A stretch of 30,684 bases of DNA from Saccoglossus kowalevskii (GCF_000003605.2 NW_003156752.1:23778-54461), one strand, 5' to 3'. Positions 19,957 to 30,323 are shown, counted from the first letter of the stretch. Program-made: numbers and translations. Notes: generated by a model not told the origin, from the sequence alone.

Positions 19957-20499
19957 CGTCGGATACTAAACAAACAATTTGCCGCTCGAAGCCGCAGTCT
20001 TGAATTCAACTCAAATGTGCTTCGAGTGAGATTGTTTTTCAAAGAAAAATGTGAGGACGATCTTTACGCATAATGAATGTCAAGGCCCTATATTTCCGCT
20101 TTTAAAAAAAGAAATGAAATAACGTGGTTATATATTGTTGATGTTCTCTGTTAAACAAATTCCAATCAAATAAGAGAGTGTGAAATAAAGAAAGTAAAAA
20201 TAAAGCCATCTTGTGTGATAACCATTAAACGCCGAATAAGACCGCGGAATGCCGATTAGGGCCAAGGAACAGCGAATGAGATAAAGATGAGTTTATAACG
20301 CGTTTCGCGTTTTCCGGAATAATTTATACAAATGGCAACGATAGTATCAACTGGTTTATTCCTCGTCTCCGTAGTGCTATACGTTTCCATGAATATAGCG
20401 TAAAACACGGCCTGGCATGTCAAAGTTCGCGCTCTGATAGTGCCCATGTGATAGAACCACCAATCGTAATAAAGTATTACACAGAGGAGGCGGCAGGAA
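19957..20499. other. gene-free stretch, no recognised feature
   Basis: No coding region is supported. CGCGTTTCGCGTTTTCCGGA at 20299-20318 is locally CpG-rich. No tandem repeats. Confidence 0.45.
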
Positions 20500-20736
20500 A
20501 TTGTTCAGGGGGGTCGAGATCTGCTCACTAACCTTGTGTCGAAGGCTCGACCTTACTAGAGTGTCCGGGGGTAGCTCACCCTTAAATATTTTGAAATCTA
20601 GGTCCGCTATTTCCTGCATTTTGAGGGGCAGATTCTGTGGACAAAAAGGGTTTCAGTTTTATTTTGGAGGGGGACGCCCCGACATTTTTATAGGGGGCGA
20701 CTGCGTCCCCACCCCAACCCCGTACCGCCACCACTG
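20500..20736 (-). mobile_element. probable hAT-like transposon terminal remnant
   Basis: Read on the minus strand, the segment starts CAGTGGTGGCGGTACGGGGT and passes through GGGGACGCAGTCGCCCCC. It then reaches CTCAAAATGCAGGAAATAGC, AAATTTCAAAATATTTAAGG and CTACCCCCGGACA. This order (CAGTGG tip, G/C-run tract, TCAAAATGCAGGAAAT, CCCCCGGAC) is one I recall from transposon-derived repeats in marine invertebrate genomes. No transposase coding and no second end are visible. Confidence 0.5.
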
Positions 20737-21530
20737 TGACAAAAGCCAGAACCAGAAATGCGTCACTGGCCTGTATTTAAAATCGCACCACTACATCTAA
20801 TAAAGAAATATATGGCAATTCGCGTTCTTTGACTATATGTAATATGTGAAGACCCAGGTCAACAACAAAATGCCGATACCACGCTGAGAGTGTAACTGAA
20901 ACGTAATAATTACATTGCAGAATTGTATTTAAACTGTTTACGTTGATAAAGGCAACATTAAGAATAGCTTTGAATTCCTGAACTGTCATAGCTTGGGAAG
21001 TGGTAATTGGTTCAGGTGTCCGTACCGAAAAGAACCGCTGTAGGTGTTCAATTCTTTAAAATAAAATAGTTACACATAGCAAGTACTATTGTTATTTTGT
21101 TATTTCGTATATCGCGTTTGTCTGAAGGCGTCGTGCGCCGTGATTCCGTTATCAATATAGCTGTCATATAGGATTGCGTATTTGTACAAATGCCTGTCTA
21201 AGATGCATTCATATAAGATATAACAAAATTACACTTAGAAATTAAATTTGTCGCAATTAAGTAAAAAAAAATGATTGTAGATGAGTTGATGATGTATGAA
21301 ATGTGTCTCATTCAATGCAGAACTTGACATCTATTGTTAAGTTTTCATTTCCATGCAAGCAATAAAGATGATTGATCTCCTATGTCTTTAACAGTTACTC
21401 GACCAATAATTCGTTCTGCTATGTATCTTCCTTGGTGACCAGGCTACAACTTTGTGCGACAAAAATCCATCTTTCGCGACCAGGCGTGTCGATGAAAGAG
21501 TTATATATATATATGTAGTTTGCAGTTTAA
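20737..21530. other. gene-free stretch, no recognised feature
   Basis: AT-rich DNA with short random open frames and a (TA)n run near 21503-21514, just upstream of the 21-bp array. Confidence 0.5.
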
Positions 21531-23225
21531 GATGTAAGCATTCACTGTGTATATGTAAGCATTTACTGTGTACATGTATAAGCGTTCTCAGTGTATATGT
21601 AAGCATTCACTGTGTACATGTAAGCATTCACTGTGTACATGTAAGCATTCACTGTGTACATGTAAACATTCACTGTGTATATGTTAGCATTCCCAGTGTA
21701 CATGTAAGAATTCCCGTCGTACATGTAAGCATTCATTGTGTACATGTAAGCATTCACTGTGTATATGTATGCATTCACTGTGTACATGTAAGAATTCCCT
21801 GTGTACATGAAACATTTACTGTGTACATGTAAGCAATCAATGTGTACACGCAAGCATGTAATATGCACATGTAAGCATTCACTGTGTACATGTAAGCATT
21901 CACTGTGTACGTGTAAGTATTCACTGTGTACATGTAAGCTTTCACTGTGTATATGTAAGCTTTCACTGTGTACATGTAAGCATTCACTGTGTACATGTAA
22001 GCATTCACTATGTATATGTAAGCATTCACTGTGTACATGTAAGCATTCACTGTGTACATCTAAGTATTCACTGTGTACATGTAAGCAATCAATGTGTACA
22101 CGCAAGCATGTAATATGCACATGTAAGCATTCACTGTGTACATGTAAGCATTCACTGTGTACATGTAAGTATTCACTGTGTACATGTAAGCTTTCACTGT
22201 GTATATGTAAGCTTTCACTGTGTGCATGTAAGCATTCACTATGTATATGTAAGCATTCACTGTGTACATGTAAGCATTCACTGTGTACATCTAAGTATTC
22301 ACTGTGTACATGTAAGCATTCACTGTGTACGTGTAAGCATTCACTGTGTACATCTAAGTATTCACTGTGTATATGTAAGAATTTGCTGTGTACATGTAAG
22401 CTTTCACTGTGTATATGTAAGCATTCACTGTGTACATGTAAGCATTCACTGTGTACATGTAAGCATTCACTGTGTACATCTAAGTATTCACTGTGTATAT
22501 GTAAGCATTTGCTGTGTACATGTAAGCTTTCACTGTGTACATGTAAGCATTCACTGTGTACATGTAAGTATTCACTGTGTATATGTAAGCATTCACTGTG
22601 TACAGGTAAGCACTCACTGTGTATATATAAACATTCAATGTGTACAGGTAACTATTCACTGTATACATGTAAGCATTATCAGTTTACATGTAAACATTCA
22701 CTGTATATGTAAGCATTCACTGTGTACATGTAAACATTCACTGTGTATATGTTAGCATTCCCAGTGTACATGTAAGAATTCCCGTCGTACATGTAAGCAT
22801 TCACTGTGTACATGTAAGCATTCACTGTGTATATGTTAGCATTCCCAGTGTACATGTAAGAATTCCCAGTGTACATTTAAGAATTCCCTGTGTACATGAA
22901 ACATTTACTGTGTACATGTAAGCATTCAATGTGTACACGTAAGCATTTTATGTGCACATGTAAGCATTCACTGTGTACATGTCATCTTTCACTGTGTACA
23001 TCTAAGTATTCACTGTGTATATGTAAGCATTTGCTGTGTATATGTAAGCATTCACTGTGTACATGTAAGTATTCACTGTGTACATGTAAGCATTCACTGT
23101 GTATATGTAAGCATTCACTGTGTACATGTAAGAATTCCCAGTGTACATGTAATCATTCACTGTGTTTATGTAAGCATTCACTGTGTGTATGTAAGCATAC
23201 ACTGTGTACATATAAGCGTTCTCAG
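21531..23225. repeat. 1.7-kb minisatellite, about 80 units of 21 bp
   Basis: The unit joins AAGCATTCAC to TGTGTACATG with one extra T. Variants include TATATG for TACATG, CTTTCAC, GAATTCCC, AATCAATG and AGTATTCAC. TGTGTACATGTA is a 12-nt alternating purine-pyrimidine run containing the palindromes TGTACA and TACATGTA. Both borders carry TATAAGCGTTCTCAG (near 21578 and 23211). Four of six frames lack stops within the unit. This gives a 300-residue plus-strand frame with repeat CKHSLCT, a VSIHCVH frame, and minus-strand YTVNAYM and HSECLHV frames. These contradict each other and break at indels, so I do not call them genes. Confidence 0.97.
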
Positions 23226-24331
23226 CTTTTTCATAAATGGAATTTGGGTGGCGAAATATTGATATAATTGCGTTTATTGGTTTCTATAATGGAACTTGCA
23301 GTGAAAAAATACAATATCTCAAATTAAGCACAAAAAGGAAAGAGGAAATTTGGTTGGAAATAGTTAAATCGTCACGCACCACACGTTCGAATTTCACGTT
23401 GTGTAAGTTGTATGACTATACTGCAAACCTCGGGTCACGTGATCCAAAATGAATATGCACTTATTCTTATTATCAAATATTACAATTTGTTTGAACATAC
23501 TGCGTTTAGTGTAATGCTGAATTTTGGCGACTCGTTACCATGGCATTGACTCGCATGGGATAAATACTGTATAATTTAATGGACAACTAAATAACGCGTC
23601 CACTAAATGACGTCACATAACAATCCTATATTCTAACACGTGTTAAAATTTGTTCATTTCGAGAGGTCACTTCTCTCCCCTCTTCCGTCATCCAATTACA
23701 AAGGTGATGTTATGGTAAGTGCAAATAGGTTCACCGAACAGAAAGCTATTAGATACGAAGCCAATATTCCCCTTGGTGATCTAAAAATAGCTGGGCTCTC
23801 TCAAGTTTATGCATCAATCACGTATATATAGAACAATGGGCCGTACTATATGCATGTTTACCGGCCTGGAGGTGTTTGTTCTCACGTGATCTATGTGATA
23901 CAGTACACGTGTTTTTAGTTTGTTATATACGTTCCAATACGATTGTTCGTTTACTTCAGTGGGCTCGTTTATGTACGATCACTGGTGCGTGTTCGGTCTT
24001 CTTTGCTCAACTACCGATTCAGTCGACAGTTTTCTTCGCTGTCCTTTAAATATTTATCTGCTCAGTAAAAGTGTGTTACTAGTTGATTGATATTAGGGGA
24101 CAGTTTTTTTATTACACTGGTAGCTACGAACTGTGGTAAGCAAAATGGTGGGCTTATGAATAGCCAATCCCGTGGTTGAAAGCTATAATAAAATATGCGC
24201 GTAGTGTTTCGGTCATGCACGCCGTTATACAGATGCAGCGTCAGCAACCAACCGTATGAAAAAGTTATTTAAAGTGTAATGATTCGTGGAAGCAAATTGG
24301 GACAGGAATTGGTTATTTAGGTAGACATTGG
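23226..24331. other. gene-free stretch with clustered CACGTG words
   Basis: Contains TCACGTGA at 23435-23442 and 23882-23889, ACACGTGT at 23637-23644 and 23904-23911, and TGACGTCA at 23608-23615. No coding region or repeat is supported. Confidence 0.45.
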
Positions 24332-24370
24332 TTACGTCATACCACACGCAGCCTCGTTCGTGGCCAGTTG
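24332..24370 (+). repeat. 39-bp dispersed repeat, copy 1
   Basis: TTACGTCATACCAC, then GCAGCCTCGTTCGT, then GCCAGT matches 30285-30323 with about four differences. Flanking sequences do not match, so the shared unit is short. Confidence 0.75.
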
Positions 24371-24765
24371 ATTATAAACACCAACATTCTGTAATTTGCT
24401 CATTTGTTTGTATGTACGATGTGGTGACTGCGCGCGTCGTGAACCAGCCGTCTTGAACGAGCCTGCGAATTGTTGACGTAATCGGACTGAATATCACGTG
24501 TGTAAGAAAACAGCAAGCAATCTTTTATCAGAAGTAAACAAACAACAGCCAAAGATAAAATTGCAGAGCGGAGAAAATGAATAATTTGTTTCGAACCTAG
24601 AAACACGTGACTGAATATACTATACTCGCAGTACTAGTAGGTGTGCTAAAGTTGCATTTATATCTACTGATTTATGCGGGGAGGGGCTATGTGAAGTATT
24701 TAATGTCTCAATTTTCAGGTATAAATTGTTCAAACTCCGATGATTTTCAGTGGTTACAAACGTTG

Positions 24766-24857
24766 ACGATCACTTAGCCCGAATATTGTCGATCACTTGG
24801 CCCGAATGTTAACGATCACTTGGCCCGAATGTTAACGATCACTTGGCTCAAATTTTA
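24766..24857. repeat. 23-bp minisatellite, four units
   Basis: Four units of exactly 23 bp are built from ACGATCACTTGGCCC and GAATGTTA. The outer units carry a few substitutions. Confidence 0.93.
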
Positions 24858-26337
24858 ACGACCATCTTTCCATGTTTGTTTACGCCTTTGAACGGTACTG
24901 TCTAACATGACAACTATTCCGAATATAGCCGAAATAAATCGGAACAAAGTGCGAGTACCGATGCATTATCAAATATTCACGCCACTGGTGCATGCGCGTG
25001 TGTTCACAGGTTATTAAACGCGTCACGTAATACTACCCAGACTTCAGTAAAGTAATAAGAAAGATCTCAGTCTGTAATTCTAAAATGCAATGAAACTTGA
25101 ATGTTTCCTCTACATCATGAAAGTAATACCAGTGATCAGTCTTATTATGCCTGGTTCCTTTTAGATACGTGAAACGAGAGGAAAAGACCGCCGATCATCT
25201 CTGATTGCATTTCATAAACGAGACGTCGGCTTTACAATAACAACACCCTGCCGTCGCTTGATTTTAAGATACCTGCATATCAACATGAAGTTGCATCCTT
25301 GTTAGTGAACACGCTCCGCACCCCCCCCCCCCTTCAGTTTGAGATAAACGGCTGTGGTACACTGTTGATTGCATTGACAACTCAGAGTCTTAGTTAGCGA
25401 TATGGCAACGGTGCCTGATAATTGAGTGAAATCTCGGTCAAAACAACGATATCTTCGACTTAAATGTCTGAAATCAATTAGAAAATTCAAGGGGTGTCAA
25501 GTAAATATAACGGCATAGAATTGATGTCATGTTAGTGATGATAAGAAACAATGTGTTCTGAATGCCAGGCGAGATGACGTCATGATCCTCGTAAGGGTCA
25601 ATATTTCCGATATGTGGCGGGGTAGTATCATGAAAAGTAATGAGTAAAAGACAATAACGTAAAAGGTTAATCTGTGCGATAAGGTCATGGAGTCTGCGCA
25701 AACGCATCAATAAGATTACATTATTCATTAATAAAAACAATCAATCGTCAGTCAGAAACGTTCAAATAAAGCCCTCTTCATATAAGCAATGTTTTATCCT
25801 AAATGATATCGACACCGACGTGTATTTCTTCATCTGATAAAATTGATGAGTAAGCATCGAACTTTCTTCGCCAAAAAAAAAATCCTGACAAAAAAATCAA
25901 TTTGAAATCTGTCGTTAATAGGATATGCTTTTGATTTATTGTGTGAGTGATAATGCGATTGGTATTTTTTTTTCAGATATGTCCCTGGTAAAGTGCGTGT
26001 GAAGTGCGCGTGGCTGTTTTATCACCAGCAACGAGTCAGTGTGTGGATCTGTGGTTGATCCTACGCAGGACGCGTGACTAATTGGCCGTGTAATGAAAAT
26101 TAAATGACGCGTCATTAGTGCTGAGTGCTTTAACAAGACAATTGTAATCGACGAATAGGTATTGTATGGTGTAATATCCGGTGACGTCACTTTCAACCGT
26201 CAACTCAAGAAACTATACGTCTGTGTTCGCAGCAGTGCAGCGTGTGTGGTGTTACACACGGACTTGTCAAGCGTTGGTACTGGCTACTAAAACATAGCTG
26301 AGTCGAAGGATATATTAAGGCAGAACTTGATACGAAA
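24858..26337. other. gene-free stretch with two TGACGTCA palindromes
   Basis: TGACGTCA occurs at 25575-25582 and 26182-26189; a 12-C run lies at 25321-25332. No coding region is supported. Confidence 0.45.
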
Positions 26338-26416
26338 ATATATAAGCAGCCTTCTGATTGGTCTGGCTGTTAGATGCTAAAGCTGGGTAGCCAATCAGGA
26401 ACAATCGTGTAAGTAG
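26338..26416. repeat. dispersed repeat with facing CCAAT boxes, copy 2
   Basis: TTCTGATTGGTCTGGCTGTT and CTGGGTAGCCAATCAG match copy 1 at 19366 in the same orientation, including the facing CTGATTGG and CCAATCAG boxes. The minus-strand peptide LIGYP...NS..NQKAAY is also shared. Confidence 0.7.
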
Positions 26417-26849
26417 CTTTGCATTGACTCCTACGATCTCTCGTATCAGTGCAAACGTATACGCCGTTTGAGATATACGCCGTGTAAGAGATACAAGTGT
26501 GTTGATAGAAACCACGCTGTAATTATTACCTGGAACGCAATTCATCCATGCACGGCACTACTATTGGAGGATAGCGAGAATACACATCAATACAGCAGAC
26601 ACGTGGACTTATCATCGTATCGCTAGTCGCAGTTTGTGTGCAAGTTTTTTGTTAAAGGGCCCTCACTGTATTGTATACTTGAAAATAATAGCGCACATTG
26701 TTCGTAGCCTTGTCATTACGTCGAACTGAAACACGTAGTTAGAATCTGACAGTTGCGACTTGGGGGCAAACCTATTCACAACTAATATTTTATATCGAAT
26801 TAATGACACTAATTAGCTTTGACTGTGACGTCCACGTTGGCAGCTATTG

Positions 26850-27350
26850 ATCTGACAGAGAAAGGAGTTCTATTCTACGTTCGACGGAAAGCGAGCAATC
26901 TGTCATCGTCTGTCATCGGATATCACCGAATCACTACTTCTATCGAGCGAAACATAATTCGATTTGGCTGAGAGAGTAAGCTGTTCACTTTAACGTGCAT
27001 GTGGCCGGGGAACGTGTATAACTGAATCTTGTATGCGGCGTGTCGTGCGCTATTCGGGTTAGCGAAGGGGTCAGGGAACGTGTATATTGCCAGAACACAA
27101 TTCCCAACCAGTTGCGACACTAGACGATATGTAGGCGAGGTTTCGAGAACACAGTCGTACGCATCCGAGAAAATAGTGTCGCTTTCAACAGATACTTTAG
27201 CATCTCGTCACCTTTTGAGAAGCGCTATGTTAATTGCGTCGGACAACTTTACGTGTTGGTAGTTTTACCGAGTATTCGCGTTTCGTCTATTCCTCATCAC
27301 CACGCACACTAAAGGATTGCATCGACGTGGATCGGCCGTTTTTGCTCACC
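26850..27350 (+). promoter_or_regulatory. probable 5' leader/promoter region of the SLC35G-like gene
   Basis: This stretch is visibly richer in CpG than the surrounding DNA, as expected near an animal promoter or first exon. GGGAACGTGTATA occurs twice (27008-27020 and 27074-27086). No clear TATA box stands at a defined start site. The TAA at 27231-27233 closes the reading frame of the downstream gene, so that gene's frame cannot extend above it without splicing. Confidence 0.4.
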
Positions 27351-28439
27351 ATGTCTAAAACGTTCGTCAACGGCGTCGCCAAGATGGGACGTCAGCAGCC
27401 GCAGGAACTCAACCGGCTTTTCAAGACGATGGAACCCGATGTTGAGGAAAGGAAAAGACCATCAGAGACGTTACAAACTAAATTCTCACGTGTTATTAAG
27501 TCACTCCTCGGCGTTAGTTTGGCTCTCTCTAGTGGTATGTGTCTTGGCCTGTCTGGTGTTTTCAGTCTGCTTGCCGTGAAGTCTGGTATAACAGAGATAC
27601 AAATCTTACTAGTACAGTCGATATGTATGGTAGTCGTTTCGCTACCATTTGTATGTTACCTGAAATTGAATTTGCTTCCTAGCAGTATCGTCGACCGCGT
27701 TATACTTTTGTCTATGGGAATTCTAGAGAATTTGGCCAACTTGGCCTATTATTACAGTATGACGTATATTTCAGGTGTCGGTGACGTCACAGCCATCTAC
27801 TGTGCCGCAGTGCCTGTTTTTACACCGCTCATGGCGAGTCTGGTGCTGCGGGAGCCATGGAAACCAGTTCGCCACGGTATATCGACTGTTTTGAGCTTAG
27901 TCGGGATTCTGCTGATCTCTTTTCCCTCAATCTTGGCCAATCGAGGTAAAACATACACCAATATCGACGTATTCAACGACTCCGTTGGCTATACCCTCGC
28001 TGTTCTCTGTGCGTTTGGTCTCTGCACGAACGCCGTTCTAGCGCGTGCGTTCACAACAGACGTTAGTATCTTCACCATATCCATATACTCGGGCCTCGTC
28101 GGAACACCTGTCAGCTTAGCGCTCAATTTCATCAAAGATAACCGCCACATGGTACCAATAAACACCGCTGAAGTTATTGGAACGCTATTCGGGAAAATCG
28201 GTTTTTATGTTATGTACTTTGCATTTCGATATCGAAGTCTTCACTATGAAGCGGCCACTACTGTTGTGCTATTAGGAAACATAGAAATTGTGGCGGCGTA
28301 TATTGGCGATGTTCTGCTGTTTCAGAATACCCCAACTTTAGTGCAACTTGTAGGCGTCGGCCTGGTGGTCGTCAGCGCTGTCTTGGTTGCCTTCATGACC
28401 GGACGTGCACATGTTAGAGAGGCCCGGGAATGGGCATAA
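27351..28439 (+). CDS. SLC35G-like: SLC35G-like EamA/DMT-superfamily transporter, 362 aa, single exon
   Basis: This encodes a multi-pass membrane protein of the drug/metabolite transporter superfamily, closest by eye to solute carrier family 35 member G. The first in-frame ATG (27351) has A at -3 (CACCATG), and an in-frame TAA lies at 27231. After a polar N-terminus of about 50 residues come ten likely helices near residues 51-75, 83-104, 115-138, 143-165, 174-195, 212-235, 240-260, 270-292, 300-323 and 329-350. They form two EamA repeats. Motifs include YYYSMTYISGVGDVTAIYCA, then VPVFTPLMASLVLREPW, typical of the end of repeat one. A short basic tail follows helix ten. The length fits the family (about 340-400). 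Family substrates are largely unknown; human SLC35G1 is reported as a STIM1 partner. No intron interrupts it. Family call is strong, exact orthology is not. Confidence 0.93.
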   Translation: MSKTFVNGVAKMGRQQPQELNRLFKTMEPDVEERKRPSETLQTKFSRVIKSLLGVSLALSSGMCLGLSGVFSLLAVKSGITEIQILLVQSICMVVVSLPFVCYLKLNLLPSSIVDRVILLSMGILENLANLAYYYSMTYISGVGDVTAIYCAAVPVFTPLMASLVLREPWKPVRHGISTVLSLVGILLISFPSILANRGKTYTNIDVFNDSVGYTLAVLCAFGLCTNAVLARAFTTDVSIFTISIYSGLVGTPVSLALNFIKDNRHMVPINTAEVIGTLFGKIGFYVMYFAFRYRSLHYEAATTVVLLGNIEIVAAYIGDVLLFQNTPTLVQLVGVGLVVVSAVLVAFMTGRAHVREAREWA

Positions 28440-28850
28440 ATTTTGTCAAATATCTGTCGTCACATCCGTCGCATTATGTTGTGGCTATTTGATTGACGCC
28501 ACGGTGAGAATGTTTGTGTTATTTTTTTAGAACATCGATTCTGTCTGCTGCTCTTTTATTTGTTATTGTTATCACGGGTGGCCGTCACGTTACCACCTCG
28601 CCTTGTCGGCAACTGCTCGGCGCATGCGTGAGAATAGATTTGATATCGTTCGTGAGTAATCGGTCCCAAAATAGACTAAATCATCGAGGTCTTTCGGGAA
28701 ATTGAAAAATCATAAGCGTGCTTCATCTCTAGAAGCGGAACACTATAAATCATTGAACATGACCGTGAACGTGCTATCTATATTTTGAATATTAATTAGA
28801 ATAATTTCGTGTTTAGCAATAAATGACGCGGCCATCATTTGTGTCATGTG
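28440..28850 (+). other. probable 3' untranslated region
   Basis: AT-rich sequence follows the TAA stop. A 63-codon frame at 28514 has no recognisable features. The first AATAAA downstream is at 28819-28824, which sets the likely maximum extent of the transcript if it is used. Confidence 0.45.
28819..28824 (+). terminator. candidate polyadenylation signal AATAAA
   Basis: This canonical hexamer lies about 380 bases after the transporter stop. GT-rich sequence (GTGTCATGTG, GTGTTTGTTTGTTTGTT) follows within 50 bases, as is usual downstream of cleavage sites. The position is plausible but unproven. Confidence 0.45.
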
Positions 28851-30284
28851 ACACGTGTTTGTTTGTTTGTTACTGGGCTGCTTCGATGTCGTCTGTTGTA
28901 AAAAACACATTTCAATTTACGTAGGTGTCGCTTCATCAATATTTATGACTGAATTGCCAACATCGTTAAATTTTGACCCTTTCGAGCCTCTACCTCAAAT
29001 TCAGTTAAATGTGTCGAATAATAATCCCCAAATACTAATAAGTTTCATCTCTCAGATTTGCTCCAATTTTTGCGCCAAAACTATTATATCATTGTTACTT
29101 TTAAACCAAATGGTCATAATTGTCTATTGCTTTCAATTATTGATTAAAATTGGTAAAAGAATACAAAAAAATCAAGCCAGTACAAAGTAAACACGAATGA
29201 AAAGTCGATGAAAAAATATGAAACCAATCTGGCGTTGATAACTTTGTATGTTTTTGCGAGTGCCACATTCAGAGGTGAACTCGATTGTTACGTCACAAGC
29301 GAAATAATGCAATTGATTTGCGAAATAACTTTCGTCTGCGTGCATCAACTTTCACGTATTTGTATGGGAGTTACTATAGCAAGTCATTTTTGCTATAAAA
29401 AACTGTTGAATAATGTTGTATGTTTACTTTATATTCCATAATTTTACAAATTACCAACAATAATTTGTTGGTAAGGTTGATTCTGGTCTGGTTTGTTGTG
29501 ATTCAATTTGTTGGTCAGTTGGATTTCCAATATTTACACGCGCTAATACTATGCATTTCACAAAGGCGTAAATTTGTTTTATATAAATATTTATGTTTTT
29601 AAAACTCTGATTGAAGGAAACCCGCCAACAACTCATTGGCATACTTACATAGCCAATAAAAGCGTTTCCTTCACATTTGAATGGAGCACGAATATTTTCC
29701 GGGTAAATGTTTTATAAATATTTAATAAATGTTCATAAAACCAATTCATGTCTTTATGAAATGCACAGTATTCCATACATTGTATCAAACAATATGGTGT
29801 ACAATTCTTTACACAAAGAAAAAATGTGTTTGTCTGTTAAGTGTGTTTTTATTATTAATTGCCACGAAAAGTCACAGTTTGAAAAAAAAAACATATTTGA
29901 TTTCAGTATTTGCCTTGAATTGTCGTCTGCGCTCTACCACGCGCCCTAATTTGCATGTAATATGTCAAATGTGAAGAATTGAATAAATTAATACTGAATT
30001 CACTCAATCTTTTCGTGTGGTTTAATTTGTACGTCGGCGTTGGTGTCACTTATGATCAGTCGTCTTGTTCAACATCTACCTTTCGGATTGTCATGCCAAC
30101 AAGAACTGTACTGAAACGCAGGTGGCAGGTGAAGTGAATAATGAAACAGTCTAACAACGATAACCGTAGTCTTTGCTCAATGTTCCGTTCTTGTTATTTT
30201 CACAGGATAATTTCTCAGAAAAAAATCGTTGATCAAATCATCGGTTTGTCGTCTTGTGGGTTTCAGTCAGTATCAAGCGTCCGA
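28851..30284. other. gene-free stretch, AT-rich
   Basis: Several open frames of 60-111 codons occur, as expected at this base composition. The longest (28855-29190) opens with GTG, not ATG, and shows no family motif. No tandem repeats or element ends recognised. Confidence 0.5.
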
Positions 30285-30323
30285 TTACGTCATACCACCT
30301 GCAGCCTCGTTCGTAGCCAGTCG
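30285..30323 (+). repeat. 39-bp dispersed repeat, copy 2
   Basis: TTACGTCATACCACCTGCAG and CCTCGTTCGTAGCCAGT correspond to 24332-24370 in the same orientation. Confidence 0.75.

Noticed and set aside
21563-22120. Minus-strand 185-residue frame across the 21-bp array
   Set aside because: It competes with three other open frames of the same array, and none shows codon-level constraint visible by eye.
21531-23225. CRISPR-like regular repeats
   Set aside because: Units are contiguous with no unique spacers and the context is animal DNA, so this is a minisatellite.
26653-26669. TTAAAGGGCCCTCACTG as another TIR element end
   Set aside because: No inverted partner was found nearby, so a single tip-like sequence is not enough.
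27234-27350. N-terminal extension of 39 residues on the transporter
   Set aside because: The extended frame would start at TTG, not ATG; the first ATG is 27351, in good Kozak context, and the extension is not needed for the fold.
28855-29190. 111-codon open frame downstream of the transporter
   Set aside because: It opens with GTG, lies in presumptive downstream flank, and has no recognisable motif.
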